Part shown: positions 33,961 to 42,841 of the stretch, piece by piece | Layout of the letters: each line of letters starts with the position of its first letter | Position numbering within the stretch: the first letter of the stretch is position 1 | Position numbers and translations under genes: made by a program | Assembly: GCA_035556195.1 (NCBI GenBank) | Contig: DATMFK010000017.1 | Location: 124,001 to 188,000, forward strand | DNA from: G016756615 sp035556195 | GTDB taxonomy: Bacteria; Pseudomonadota; Alphaproteobacteria; Rhizobiales; Rhizobiaceae | Direction: 5' to 3' | DNA: 64,000 nt | Notes under the pieces: generated by a model | The model's input: the letters and a program-made list of their open reading frames with translations, nothing else | Told to the model about the DNA's origin: nothing | Database searches by the model: none

Positions 33961-34905
33961 TCAGGCTCCTGGAATTTCCAAGGCGTGCATCACGACGGCG
34001 TCGGCCAGGTAGACGGCGAAGATCGTGAAAAGATAGAGCAGGGAGAAGCCGAAGAGCGCCTTGGCAGGTCTCATTGCGCTGTCGTCGTCCCGCATCCGCA
34101 GGACCTTCCAGGCGTACCAGACAAAGCCGATGCCGAGCGCCATGGACACGACACCATATGCGATGGACGTGAATCCCAGAGCCCAGGGAAGGACCCCGAC
34201 TGGCGCCAGCACAAGGGCATAGGCGAAGATCTGGCGGCGCGTCGAAGCCGGGCCGGCGACGTTCGGCATCATTGGGATGCCAGCGCGGGCGTAATCGTCG
34301 GACTTGAACAGCGCCAGGGCCCAAAAATGCGGCGGAGTCCACAGAAAGATGATCAGGAAAAGGATGACGCTCTCGAGGCTGACGGAGCCGGTGGCGGAAG
34401 CCCACCCGACCATGGGAGGGAAAGCGCCTGCCGCACCGCCGATCACGATGTTCTGCGGGGTCCAGCGCTTCAGCCACATCGTGTAGATGACGGCATAGAA
34501 GAAGATGGTGAAGGCGAGCAGCCCTCCGGCGACCCAATTGACCAGAACGCCGAGGGTCATCACCGAAAGGAAGGAAAGAACAAGCCCGAACGCAAGCGCT
34601 TCGCCGGGTAGGATGCGGCCGGCCGGGACCGGCCTGCTGGCGGTGCGCGTCATGACCGCGTCGATATCGGCGTCATACCACATGTTGAGCGCGCCCGAGG
34701 CTCCGGCGCCAACAGCGATCGCCAGGATGGCGGTGACGGCGACGACGGGATTAACGGCGACGGGCGCGGCCGCAAGGCCGACGAAGGCGGTGAAGACCAC
34801 GAGTGACATGACGCGCGGCTTCAGCAGCGCAAGATAGTCCGAGGCCGTCGCTTCCGAAACATGGAAGCCGGCATCGTCAAATCCGCTTTTCTGAACCAGG
34901 GCCAT
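33961..34905 (-). CDS. ctaB: Protoheme IX farnesyltransferase
   Basis: Makes heme O from heme B and farnesyl diphosphate, a precursor of heme A for aa3 oxidase. 314 residues, about nine membrane helices. The prenyl-diphosphate motif NMWYDADIDAVMTRTASRPV is present, as is the second Asp-rich region before the FLWTPPHFWALAL block. The ATG at 34905 was preferred; the frame extends five codons to a TTG. Separated from ctaD by a long hairpin. Confidence 0.96.
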   Translation of the reverse strand: MALVQKSGFDDAGFHVSEATASDYLALLKPRVMSLVVFTAFVGLAAAPVAVNPVVAVTAILAIAVGAGASGALNMWYDADIDAVMTRTASRPVPAGRILPGEALAFGLVLSFLSVMTLGVLVNWVAGGLLAFTIFFYAVIYTMWLKRWTPQNIVIGGAAGAFPPMVGWASATGSVSLESVILFLIIFLWTPPHFWALALFKSDDYARAGIPMMPNVAGPASTRRQIFAYALVLAPVGVLPWALGFTSIAYGVVSMALGIGFVWYAWKVLRMRDDDSAMRPAKALFGFSLLYLFTIFAVYLADAVVMHALEIPGA

Positions 34906-34934
34906 GCGTACGTAGTCCAATCATTCCGTTTGGC

Positions 34935-34962
34935 CGAAGCCGCCGGCTGACCGGCGGCTTCG
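34935..34962 (-). terminator. Hairpin between ctaD and ctaB
   Basis: CGAAGCCGCCGG, CTGA loop, CCGGCGGCTTCG: a perfect 12-bp stem 14 bases after the ctaD stop, no T-run. Likely an attenuator or mRNA stabiliser that lets structural subunits exceed the assembly factors. Confidence 0.6.
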
Positions 34963-34975
34963 AATGGTTACTTGC

Positions 34976-36625
34976 CTACTTGATCCTCGGCAGTTGTTCC
35001 CACTGGTGGAACGGCGGCGGCGAGGAGAGCTGCCATTCCAGCGTCGTGGCGCCTTCGCCCCAAGGATTCGCGCCTGCGATCCGCTTCTTCGAGAAGGCGT
35101 CGAACACGCCGTACAGGAAGATCAGGACGCCGAAGGCCGAGATGTAGGAACCGTAGGACGACACCATGTTCCAGCCGGCATAGGCATCCGGATAGTCGAT
35201 GTAGCGGCGCGGCATGCCGGCGAGGCCGAGGAAGTGCTGCGGGAAGAAGATCAGGTTCACGCCGATGAAGGTGACCCAGAAGTGGGTGCGGGCGATCATC
35301 GACGAGTACATGTAGCCCGACATCTTCGGGAACCAGTAATACCAGCCCGCGAAGATGGCGAACACGGCACCCAGCGACAGCACGTAGTGGAAGTGCGCGA
35401 CGACGTAGTAGGTGTCATGCAGCGACCGATCGAGACCGGCATTGGCGAGCTGCACGCCCGTGACGCCACCGATGGTGAACAGGAAGATGAAGCCGATCGC
35501 CCAGAGCATGGGTGTACGCATGGAGATCGACCCGCCCCACATGGTGGCCACCCAGGAGAAGATCTTCACGCCGGTCGGCACCGCGATCACCATGGTGGCG
35601 AACACGAAGTAGCGCTGCGTGTCGAGCGACAGGCCCGTCGTATACATGTGGTGCGCCCACACGACGAAACCGACTGCGCCGATGGCGACCATGGCGTAGG
35701 CCATCCCAAGATAGCCGAAGATGGGCTTGCGGGAGAAGGTCGAGACGATGTGGCTGACGATGCCGAAGCCCGGCAGGATCAGGATGTAGACCTCGGGATG
35801 CCCGAAGAACCAGAACAGGTGCTGGTAGAGGATCGGGTCGCCGCCGCCCTCGGGCTGGAAGAAAGCCGTGCCGAAGTTACGGTCGGTCAGCAGCATGGTG
35901 ATGCCGCCGGCAAGCACGGGCAGCGACAGCAGGAGCAGAAACGCCGTGATGAGCACTGACCAGGCGAAGAGCGGCATCTTGTGCAGCGTCATGCCCGGAG
36001 CGCGCATGTTGAAGATCGTCGTGATGAAATTGATCGCGCCGAGGATCGACGAGGCGCCCGAGATGTGGAGCGACAGGATGGCCAGATCGACGGCTGGGCC
36101 CTGTGAACCCGCGGTCGAAAGAGGCGGATAAAGCGTCCAACCGTTGCCGGCGCCATAGCCGCCCGGGGCTCCGGGCACGAACAACGACAGCATGAGCAGC
36201 AGGAAGGCCGGCGGAAGAAGCCAGAACGAGATGTTGTTCATGCGCGGGAAGGCCATGTCCGGCGCCCCGATCATGATCGGCACCATCCAGTTGGCGAAGC
36301 CGCCGATCATTGCCGGCATCACCATGAAGAAGATCATGACGAGCGCATGTGCGGTCGTGAACACGTTGAACATGTGCTTGCCGCCGTCGAGGGCCGCGTC
36401 GCCGTCCAGCCCGTAGACCATCTGGGCCAGGCCGGTGAAGATCTGGATGCCCGGCTCCGCCAGCTCCCAGCGCATCATCACCGAGAGGAATGCGCCGATG
36501 CAGCCCGCGATGATGGCGAAGATGAGATAGAGGGTGCCGATATCCTTGTGGTTGGTCGAGTTGACCCAGCGAGTCCAGCCACGCGGTTTGTGGTCGTGGT
36601 GGTCGTGAGCTGCAGCGAGTGCCAT
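34976..36625 (-). CDS. ctaD: Cytochrome c oxidase subunit I
   Basis: Catalytic subunit of aa3 oxidase holding heme a, heme a3 and CuB; 549 residues, twelve helices. Ligand blocks: AHALVMIFFMVMPAMIGGF (heme a His), WFFGHPEVYILILPGFG (CuB His cross-linked to Tyr), VWAHHMYTTGL (two CuB His) and DTYYVVAHFHYVLSLG (heme ligands). D- and K-channel residues are recognisable by context. Located 36 nt after ctaC. Confidence 0.98.
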   Translation of the reverse strand: MALAAAHDHHDHKPRGWTRWVNSTNHKDIGTLYLIFAIIAGCIGAFLSVMMRWELAEPGIQIFTGLAQMVYGLDGDAALDGGKHMFNVFTTAHALVMIFFMVMPAMIGGFANWMVPIMIGAPDMAFPRMNNISFWLLPPAFLLLMLSLFVPGAPGGYGAGNGWTLYPPLSTAGSQGPAVDLAILSLHISGASSILGAINFITTIFNMRAPGMTLHKMPLFAWSVLITAFLLLLSLPVLAGGITMLLTDRNFGTAFFQPEGGGDPILYQHLFWFFGHPEVYILILPGFGIVSHIVSTFSRKPIFGYLGMAYAMVAIGAVGFVVWAHHMYTTGLSLDTQRYFVFATMVIAVPTGVKIFSWVATMWGGSISMRTPMLWAIGFIFLFTIGGVTGVQLANAGLDRSLHDTYYVVAHFHYVLSLGAVFAIFAGWYYWFPKMSGYMYSSMIARTHFWVTFIGVNLIFFPQHFLGLAGMPRRYIDYPDAYAGWNMVSSYGSYISAFGVLIFLYGVFDAFSKKRIAGANPWGEGATTLEWQLSSPPPFHQWEQLPRIK

Positions 36626-36661
36626 ATTCCGCTCCGTTCCTTAAATCCTTGCAATCGCGGC

Positions 36662-37528
36662 TCAGTTGCCGGCGACCGCCACCGACTGATTGCCTTCAAT
36701 CGCCGCCATAAGGGCCTTGTTGGCGCCCGTAAGGTCGGTTTTCGCGGCAGTGAGCCAGTTGTTGTATTGCGCCTCCGACACGACACGAATGGCGATCGGC
36801 ATGAAGGCGTGATCCTTGCCGCAGAGCTCGGAGCACTGGCCGTAATAGAGGCCTTCCTTCTCCGCCTTGAACCATGTCTCGTTGATGCGCCCCGGCACCG
36901 CGTCGACCTTCACGCCGAAGGCCGGCATCGCGAAGGCGTGAATGACGTCCGAAGCCGTGACCAGAACGCGGGTCGTGGTGTTCACGGGAACGACGACCTC
37001 GTTGTCGACTGCCAGGAGGCGGGGATACCGCGCGACGTCTTCCTTGCCCGCATTCGCGCGGTCACCCTCTTGCAGCAATGCCGAGTTGAAGGAAAGCGGC
37101 TCCTCGATCTGGTACTCGTAGTCCCAGTTCCACTGGTTGCCGGTTGCCTTGATGGTAAGCGTCGGCTCTTCCGGCGGCGTGTACTGGGCGGTGAGGAGTT
37201 GGAAGGACGGAACAGCGAGCGCCAACAAGACCACCACCGGACCAACCGTCCAGATCACCTCGATCAGCGTGTTGTGGCTGGTGCGCGACGGCACGGGATT
37301 CGCGCTCGCGCGGAACCTCACGATGCAATAGGCGAGCAGCGCCAGGACAAGCAGCGTGATCGGTATGATGAACCACAGCGTGTATTCCTCGAACCATGTG
37401 ATCTGCGCCATGATTGGCGTGACCGCTTCCTGGAAACGCCACTGCCACGGATGCGGCTGGTCCGCATGTGCCGCAGCGGTGGAGAAAAACGCTGTCAATG
37501 CGCCAGCGCCAGCAAAGAATTTTCTCAT
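36662..37528 (-). CDS. ctaC: Cytochrome c oxidase subunit II
   Basis: Carries the CuA centre that takes electrons from cytochrome c. 288 residues: signal peptide (MRKFFAGAGALTAFFSTAAAHA), two membrane hairpin helices and a periplasmic cupredoxin domain with DVIHAFAMPAFG and the CuA ligands in YGQCSELCGKDHAFM. The ATG at 37528 was chosen for GAGAGGG just upstream and the natural signal peptide; the frame extends 12 codons to 37564. First gene of the cta operon. Confidence 0.97.
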   Translation of the reverse strand: MRKFFAGAGALTAFFSTAAAHADQPHPWQWRFQEAVTPIMAQITWFEEYTLWFIIPITLLVLALLAYCIVRFRASANPVPSRTSHNTLIEVIWTVGPVVVLLALAVPSFQLLTAQYTPPEEPTLTIKATGNQWNWDYEYQIEEPLSFNSALLQEGDRANAGKEDVARYPRLLAVDNEVVVPVNTTTRVLVTASDVIHAFAMPAFGVKVDAVPGRINETWFKAEKEGLYYGQCSELCGKDHAFMPIAIRVVSEAQYNNWLTAAKTDLTGANKALMAAIEGNQSVAVAGN

Positions 37529-37911
37529 CGCCCTCTCAAACTCCCAGTCTTCGCAGCGAGGCATTTCGCCAAAGGCCGTACGCCGCCCGGGAAAGGATTC
37601 CCGGCGGCCATGGCGCGTTCAAACCATACTCTCTTCGTCGCCGCAAGGAAGGAGCGGAACCGTCCATGCGGCATTTTTGCGCGTACGAATGCATTGAACG
37701 AAGTCAAATGCATCCTGCTCCTTCATGCGCCTGTTTGCCGCCATGCGACAGGCTCGTCGGAGCCGGAAACAGGACGGGCGAGTCGCAATTCGGTCGGATT
37801 TCCCGCTGAAAAGTCCCCGGACCGGGCGATTTGGCTATTCTGAAGGGCGGGCTTGTCCTTTACTTGACCATGCCGGGAACTAAATTGCCGTGATTCGTAG
37901 ACGGAGCCGCC
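37529..37911. other. 383-bp divergent intergenic region between ctaC and the ialB-like gene
   Basis: No gene seen. It contains a bulged hairpin in the ctaC leader (GCCGCCCGGGAA / TTCCCGGCGGC, 37582-37608) and two AATGCAT words 19 bases apart (37688 and 37707), possibly a regulator site for the cta operon. CTTGAC at 37863 is a possible -35 for the ialB-like gene, without a good -10. Confidence 0.45.
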
Positions 37912-38424
37912 ATGATCAACAGGTTTCTCAGACCGCTGGCACCGGTCTTCCTTCTCGCCGCGAGCGTGCTGGCGCTGCCCGCCACTGCCCAGCAGGGCGG
38001 CACGGTGAAGTCGAAACATGGGGCCTGGTCGATCGTCTGCGATACTCCGGCCGGCGCTTCGGCCGAGCAATGCGCGATGATGCAGAATGTCGTGGCCGAG
38101 GATCGGCCTGAGGTCGGCCTGTCGGTCGTGGTGCTCCGGACAGCCGACAACAAGGCTGAGATCCTGCGCGTGCTCGCGCCGCTCGGCGTGCTCCTTCCAA
38201 ATGGCCTCGGCCTCAATGTCGACGGCAAGGATATCGGTCGGGCCTACTTCGTGCGCTGCTTCCAGGACGGGTGCTATGCCGAGGTCATTCTCGAAAAGCA
38301 GCTTCTCGACACGCTGAAGACCGGAAAGTCGGCGACCTTCATCGTCTTCCAGACGCCCGAGGAAGGCATTGGCATTCCTGTCGACCTCAACGGCTTCGGC
38401 GAAGGCTTCGGCGCGCTCCCCTGA
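37912..38424 (+). CDS. Invasion-associated locus B (IalB) family protein
   Basis: 170-residue secreted protein with a signal peptide ending at ALPATAQQG. The IalB fold is indicated by KSKHGAWSIVCDTP, CAMMQNVVAED, VVLRTADNK..ILRVLAPLGVLLPNGL and CFQDGCYAEV with paired cysteines probably forming a disulfide. The family is named for Bartonella erythrocyte invasion but is widespread in free-living Rhizobiales, where its role is unknown. GGAG lies 6 nt before the ATG. Divergent from ctaC. Confidence 0.9.
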   Translation: MINRFLRPLAPVFLLAASVLALPATAQQGGTVKSKHGAWSIVCDTPAGASAEQCAMMQNVVAEDRPEVGLSVVVLRTADNKAEILRVLAPLGVLLPNGLGLNVDGKDIGRAYFVRCFQDGCYAEVILEKQLLDTLKTGKSATFIVFQTPEEGIGIPVDLNGFGEGFGALP

Positions 38425-38513
38425 TCGTGGTCTGATTTGCCGTTTGGCGCTTCCGCGCCTACATGCTGGGATATGCTCATAGAGCGTGAAGCGGCGGGTG
38501 CTGCTTCATCCTG

Positions 38514-38559
38514 GAGCGTGTCTCTCCAAAGTGGGCACCGGTTTGGGGACGAAAGCACG
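38514..38559. repeat. REP-like palindromic repeat between the ialB-like gene and tldD
   Basis: Sequence related in layout to 30109-30153: GCGTG start, arms TCTCCAAA and TTTGGGGA (7 of 8 pairing) around GTGGGCACCGG, and a CACG end. A short GAAGC/GCTTC hairpin precedes it at 38487-38508. Probably a diverged member of the same dispersed family, possibly terminating the ialB-like message. Confidence 0.55.
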
Positions 38560-38593
38560 GTCGCTTGAGGACAGCCAGCGAGGCGGATGGACG

Positions 38594-40006
38594 ATGAACG
38601 ACATTCTCGGTAACTTCGACATTTCCGAAGACAAGCTGCGTCGGATCGTCGCCGACACGATCGCCGGCGCTGACGATGGCGAGCTTTATCTCGAATACAG
38701 CGAGAGCGAAGCGCTGATGTTCGACAATGGCCGTCTCAAGACGGCGAACTTCAACACGGACCAGGGATTCGGCCTTCGCGCCGTTGCGGGTGAAGCGACG
38801 GGATACGCACATTCCAGCGAACTCTCCGAAAGCGCTCTGCTGCGGGCCGCCGACGCTGTATCCGCGGTCAAGAGCGGCTATTCCGGGACGCTCGCCGCCG
38901 CGCCTGGCCGCACCAACCGCCACCTTTATGGCGAGGGAAACCCGATTCCTTCGCCGTCCTTCGCAGAAAAGGCGAAGCTTCTTCAGGATGTCGATGCCTT
39001 CCTGCGCAACAAGGATCCGCGCGTCCGGCAGGTCACTGCATCGCTCGCCTCGTCCTGGCAGCATGTCGAGATCCTGCGCGCCGACGGGCAGGTGGTGCGC
39101 GACATCCGCCCGTTGGTGCGTGTGAATATCGCGGTCGTCGTAGGGGAGGGCGAGCGACAGGAGACTGGTTCCTTTGGCATGGGCGGACGCAAGGGCTTCG
39201 GCGAGTTCCTTGCCGAGGACAGTTGGAAGTTCGCGGCCGACGAGGCTCTGCGCCAGGCACTGGTCAATCTGCGCGCGATTCCGGCGCCTGCCGGCACATT
39301 CGACATCGTACTGTCGAGCGGCTGGCCCGGCGTCATGCTGCACGAAGCGGTCGGCCATGGGCTGGAAGGTGATTTCAACCGCAAGAAGACCTCGGCCTTC
39401 GCGGGTCTGATGGGGCAACAGGTGGCTGCCAAGGGCGTGACGGTGGTCGATGACGGCACGATCGCCGAACGCCGCGGATCGCTGACCGTCGACGACGAGG
39501 GCACGCCCACCAACCGCAACGTGCTGATCGAGGATGGCAAGCTTGTCGGCTATATGCAGGACCGTCAGAACGCTCGGCTCATGGGCATGAAGGCAACCGG
39601 CAACGGACGGCGCGAATCCTATGCGCATCAGCCCATGCCGCGCATGACGAACACCTTTATGACGGCCGGCGACCTCGAGCCGGCGGAGATCATCGCTTCC
39701 GTCAAGAACGGCATTTATGCCGTCTCCTTTGGCGGTGGCCAGGTCGACATCACCTCCGGCAAGTTCGTGTTCGGCTGCACCGAGGCCTATCTGATCGAGG
39801 ATGGAAAGGTGACGCAGCCGATCAAGGGCGCGATGCTGATCGGCAACGGACCGGATGCAATGCACCGCGTCACCATGGTCGGGAACGACATGAAACTCGA
39901 TACCGGCATCGGCATGTGCGGCAAGGCAGGCCAAGGTGTGCCCGTAGGTGTCGGGCAGCCGCATCTGCGCATGAACCAGATGACAGTGGGTGGCACCCGC
40001 GTCTAG
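38594..40006 (+). CDS. tldD: Metalloprotease TldD
   Basis: 470-residue subunit of the TldD/TldE zinc protease, which unfolds and degrades small peptides and matures microcin-type or other RiPP precursors. The Zn motif HEAVGHGLEGD begins at residue 250, and the C-terminal GTGIGMCGKAGQGVPVGVGQP-like region closes the active-site tunnel. The start at 38594 (MNDILGNFDI) is preferred over an upstream in-frame start at 38486 because the extra 36 residues fall in the repeat. The TldE (PmbA) partner is elsewhere. Followed by two strong hairpins. Confidence 0.95.
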   Translation: MNDILGNFDISEDKLRRIVADTIAGADDGELYLEYSESEALMFDNGRLKTANFNTDQGFGLRAVAGEATGYAHSSELSESALLRAADAVSAVKSGYSGTLAAAPGRTNRHLYGEGNPIPSPSFAEKAKLLQDVDAFLRNKDPRVRQVTASLASSWQHVEILRADGQVVRDIRPLVRVNIAVVVGEGERQETGSFGMGGRKGFGEFLAEDSWKFAADEALRQALVNLRAIPAPAGTFDIVLSSGWPGVMLHEAVGHGLEGDFNRKKTSAFAGLMGQQVAAKGVTVVDDGTIAERRGSLTVDDEGTPTNRNVLIEDGKLVGYMQDRQNARLMGMKATGNGRRESYAHQPMPRMTNTFMTAGDLEPAEIIASVKNGIYAVSFGGGQVDITSGKFVFGCTEAYLIEDGKVTQPIKGAMLIGNGPDAMHRVTMVGNDMKLDTGIGMCGKAGQGVPVGVGQPHLRMNQMTVGGTRV

Positions 40007-40015
40007 CCGGGCGGC

Positions 40016-40043
40016 GTCCACGGCGCTGGTCGCCGCCGTGGAC
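40016..40043 (+). terminator. First hairpin after tldD
   Basis: GTCCACGGCG, 8-nt loop, CGCCGTGGAC: a 10-bp perfect stem, 9 bases after the tldD stop. Confidence 0.55.
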
Positions 40044-40066
40044 AACTGAGATGCCAACGCCCGGCT

Positions 40067-40089
40067 GAGACGGCCTGAGTGGCCGTCTC
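40067..40089 (+). terminator. Intrinsic-type terminator after tldD
   Basis: GAGACGGCC, TGAGT loop, GGCCGTCTC: a 9-bp perfect stem followed by GTTCTGCATTCCCTCCTTT, moderately T-rich. It insulates the downstream deoR operon from tldD transcription. Confidence 0.65.
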
Positions 40090-40142
40090 GTTCTGCATTC
40101 CCTCCTTTAAAAATCCATTCAGTCGGGCGGCCTGGCGCTCTG

Positions 40143-40190
40143 TTGATAACGATCGCTAATGCTTGACTCGCTTGAAACGATCATTATCAA
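40143..40190. promoter_or_regulatory. Large inverted repeat upstream of the deoR gene (candidate operator)
   Basis: TTGATAACGATCG (40143-40155) and CGATCATTATCAA (40178-40190) pair at 12 of 13 positions, with 22 bases between. The second arm ends 2 bases before the regulator ATG. Widely spaced repeated sites are typical for DeoR-family repressors, so this probably controls the whole ten-gene operon. Confidence 0.65.
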
Positions 40191-40192
40191 TC

Positions 40193-40984
40193 ATGGCTGT
40201 GAGAAAAGATTTCGACAGCCCCCGGCCGCGGTTCCCGCATGAGCGCCATCAGCAGATGATCGATTTGATCGTCGAGTTGAAGCGCGTGGGCACGACCGAG
40301 TTGGCTTCGCGCATGGGCATTTCCCTGGCCACAATCCGTCGTGATCTGACCGTTCTCGAGCAGGCGGGGCTGGTGTCGCGCACCCACGGCGGCGTCGTGG
40401 CGCGGGGCGTCGGCGAAAGCACCACGGAGCCGCTCTTCCTCGAGAAGCTGCGGTTGCGCCAGAATCTGAAGCAGCGCATCGGCGCCGCGGCCGCCGAGAC
40501 GGTCGAGAACGGCAAGGTGGTCATTCTCGATTCCGGAACGACGACGCTCGCGATCGCGCGTGCGCTCGCCGGTCGGTCGATCACTGTCGTGACCGCCGAT
40601 CTCAAGGTGGCGGAAGCAGCCGCAGCCGGAAGCACAGAGGTGCATATCGTCGGTGGCCGGGTCCGGAACGGCTTCTACAGCATAGTCGGCGCCGGAGCCG
40701 CGGAGGCCATGAGAGGCGTTCGCGCCGACCTGTTCTTCATGGCTGCCGACGCCATAGACGAGACGGGAGTGACCAATTCGACGCTCGACGAAGCTGAGGT
40801 GAAGCGGGTGGCGATCGCACAGGCAGAGCGCACGATGCTTGTCGCGGATCACAGCAAGCTCAACACCCGAAGCTTCGCGCCGGTCTGCCAGCTCGATGCG
40901 GTTTCCCTCTTCATAACGGATCACGGCGCGGAGCCCTTGCTCGCGCCATATCGCGGCAAATTCGCCGACATCATGATGGTGTGA
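40193..40984 (+). CDS. DeoR/GlpR-family transcriptional regulator
   Basis: 263 residues: an N-terminal winged helix (about 18-75; HERHQQMIDLIVELKRVGTTELASRMGIS, RRDLTVLEQAGLVSRTHGG) and a sugar-phosphate sensor domain of the ISOCOT fold with VILDSGTTTLAIARALAG and the DLFFMAADAID and ADHSKLNTRSFAPV blocks. DeoR proteins are usually repressors released by a phosphorylated sugar. The ATG at 40193 was chosen; an in-frame TTG at 40163 lies inside the operator. It heads the sgc-like operon, as SgcR belongs to the same family. Confidence 0.92.
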   Translation: MAVRKDFDSPRPRFPHERHQQMIDLIVELKRVGTTELASRMGISLATIRRDLTVLEQAGLVSRTHGGVVARGVGESTTEPLFLEKLRLRQNLKQRIGAAAAETVENGKVVILDSGTTTLAIARALAGRSITVVTADLKVAEAAAAGSTEVHIVGGRVRNGFYSIVGAGAAEAMRGVRADLFFMAADAIDETGVTNSTLDEAEVKRVAIAQAERTMLVADHSKLNTRSFAPVCQLDAVSLFITDHGAEPLLAPYRGKFADIMMV

Positions 40985-41020
40985 CTCTTCGCACCGGCTG
41001 CAATACGGAAAGGCAATAGC

Positions 41021-41827
41021 ATGAACAAGTTCGACAGGCTGTTCGGCGGCAGGAAGCCGATCATCGCCATGGTCCACCTCAACCCGCTTCCGGGCAGCCC
41101 CCTTTACGACGCGCAGGCCGGTGTCGCAGGCATCGTCGATGCCGCGCGCCGCGACCTCAAGGCGCTCCAGGCCGCCGATGTGGATGCCGTCATGTTCGGC
41201 AACGAAAACGACCGCCCCTATGAGTTGAGCGTCGACACCGCCTCAACCGCGACCATGGCCTATGTCATTGGCCAGTTGCGTTCCGAGATCGAAAAGCCAT
41301 TCGGGGTCAACGTCTTGTGGGATCCAATGGCGACAGTGGCGCTGGCCGCTGCCACCGGCGCATCCTTCGTCCGCGAGATATTTACGGGCACCTATGCTTC
41401 GGACATGGGGCCGTGGACTCCGAATGCCGGCGCCGCCATGCGCTACCGCGACAGGCTTGGCCGTTCCGATCTCGCGATGCTCTTCAACGTCTCGGCCGAG
41501 TTCGCGGATTCGTTGGATCGTCGCTCGCTCGCGGACCGCGCCCGTTCCGCCGTATTCTCCTCCATTCCTGACGCGGTGCTTGTGTCCGGCGCGATCACCG
41601 GCGAGGCCGCGGAGATGTCGGCCCTGGAATCGGTCAAGGCCGTGCTTCCCAACACGCCGGTCCTCGCCAATACCGGCGTGCGCCACAATACCGTCACCGA
41701 TATCCTGAAGTTGGCGGACGGCTGCATTGTCGGCTCGTCGCTCAAGGTGGACGGCGACACTTGGAAGCCCGTCGATGCCGAGCGCGCCAAGGAGTTCATG
41801 CGCATCGTCAAGGCGGCGCGGGCCTGA
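41021..41827 (+). CDS. BtpA/SgcQ-family protein
   Basis: 268 residues, predicted TIM barrel. Family blocks are IAMVHLNPLPGSPLYD at the N-terminus, DVDAVMFGNENDRPY, GVNVLWDPMATVALAAATGASFVRE, GAITGEAAE and the phosphate-binding-like LANTGVRHNTV and DGCIVGSSLKVDG. BtpA was named for photosystem I stability in cyanobacteria; SgcQ is in the uncharacterised E. coli sgc operon. Sequence suggests a sugar-phosphate lyase, isomerase or epimerase but no reaction is established. GGAAAGG precedes the ATG. First enzyme gene of the operon. Confidence 0.88.
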   Translation: MNKFDRLFGGRKPIIAMVHLNPLPGSPLYDAQAGVAGIVDAARRDLKALQAADVDAVMFGNENDRPYELSVDTASTATMAYVIGQLRSEIEKPFGVNVLWDPMATVALAAATGASFVREIFTGTYASDMGPWTPNAGAAMRYRDRLGRSDLAMLFNVSAEFADSLDRRSLADRARSAVFSSIPDAVLVSGAITGEAAEMSALESVKAVLPNTPVLANTGVRHNTVTDILKLADGCIVGSSLKVDGDTWKPVDAERAKEFMRIVKAARA

Positions 41828-41857
41828 AGCAAAGCAAAGCCTCGGTGAGGAGATCGT

Positions 41858-42841
41858 ATGGACGTTAGGCAGGACACGACCGGCAGCTATCTCAGGAGCC
41901 TGGCGGTTCTCGCGGTGCTGATCTTCGCGTTGCTCGGCGTCGTTTCGCCGAGCTTCCTGACCGCCAGTAATCTGACCTCCATGGGCTTCCAGTTCCCCGA
42001 GTTCGGCCTGCTGGCTCTTGCCGTGCTCCCGACAATGATCTCCGGCGGCATCGACCTGTCGGTGGTGGCGACCGCGAACCTTGCGTCCATCATCGCGGCC
42101 GTCATCATGAAAGCCGGACCCGAAACCGCTTGGCTCGCCATTCCCGCCGCTCTCGCCGTGGGATTGGCCTGCGGAGCCTTGAACGGGTTTCTCGTCGCCT
42201 ATCTCAGGCTGCCGCCCATCCTTGCCACGCTTGGGACCATGCAGCTCTTCTCGGGCATCGGCATTGTCATCACGCGTGGTCCCGCCATCACGGGGCTGCC
42301 GGAGTGGTATACCGCCTTCGGCAATTGGTCGATCGGCGGCATCCTGCCCTTGCCGCTGGTCTTATTCGCCCTTGTCGCACTGGGATTGTCTATCCTTTTG
42401 AGGCGCACGCCGGTCGGCTTGCGCCTGCGTCTTTTCGGCGCCAATCCAGTGGCGGCCGGCTTTGCCGGCATTCGCGAGCGCGGTCTGCTCATCCGCATCT
42501 ATGCCATCGCCGGTCTTATTGCGGCACTGGCTGGACTGGTGGTCCTTGCGCGTGTCAACTCGGCCAATGCGGATTACGGCTCGTCCTATCTGCTGCTGGT
42601 GATCCTGATCAACATCCTCGCCGGCGTGAGCCCTTCAGGTGGCTTCGGCACCGTCACGGGTGTCGTGCTGGCGGTGGTGTGCCTGCAATTCATTTCCAGC
42701 GGGCTCAACATCCTGTCTTTCAGTGCGTTCTCGCGTGACTTGTTCTTCGGCGGCCTGCTGGTTGCTGTGATGTCTCTGCGTGTCGCGGCCGGGACGTTCA
42801 GCCCTGCGGCGCTCTTCCAACGAAAGGCCAAGTCCTCATGA
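41858..42841 (+). CDS. Sugar ABC transporter permease (RbsC/LsrC type), first copy
   Basis: 327 residues, eight to ten helices starting LRSLAVLAVLIFALLGVVSPSFL. CUT2 permease blocks are MISGGIDLSVVATANLASIIAAV, GALNGFLVAYLRLPPILATLGTMQL and NILAGVSPSGGFGTVTGVVLAVVCLQ. It presumably forms a heterodimer with the second permease encoded at 48072, as LsrC and LsrD do. It is separated from its ATPase and binding protein by an M42 gene and a kinase gene. The stop overlaps the M42 start by 4 nt (ATGA). Confidence 0.92.
   Translation: MDVRQDTTGSYLRSLAVLAVLIFALLGVVSPSFLTASNLTSMGFQFPEFGLLALAVLPTMISGGIDLSVVATANLASIIAAVIMKAGPETAWLAIPAALAVGLACGALNGFLVAYLRLPPILATLGTMQLFSGIGIVITRGPAITGLPEWYTAFGNWSIGGILPLPLVLFALVALGLSILLRRTPVGLRLRLFGANPVAAGFAGIRERGLLIRIYAIAGLIAALAGLVVLARVNSANADYGSSYLLLVILINILAGVSPSGGFGTVTGVVLAVVCLQFISSGLNILSFSAFSRDLFFGGLLVAVMSLRVAAGTFSPAALFQRKAKSS

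Noticed and set aside
38477..40057. 526-codon open frame antisense to tldD
   Set aside because: Composition is His/Arg/Asp-rich without any domain, and the plus-strand TldD is unambiguous.
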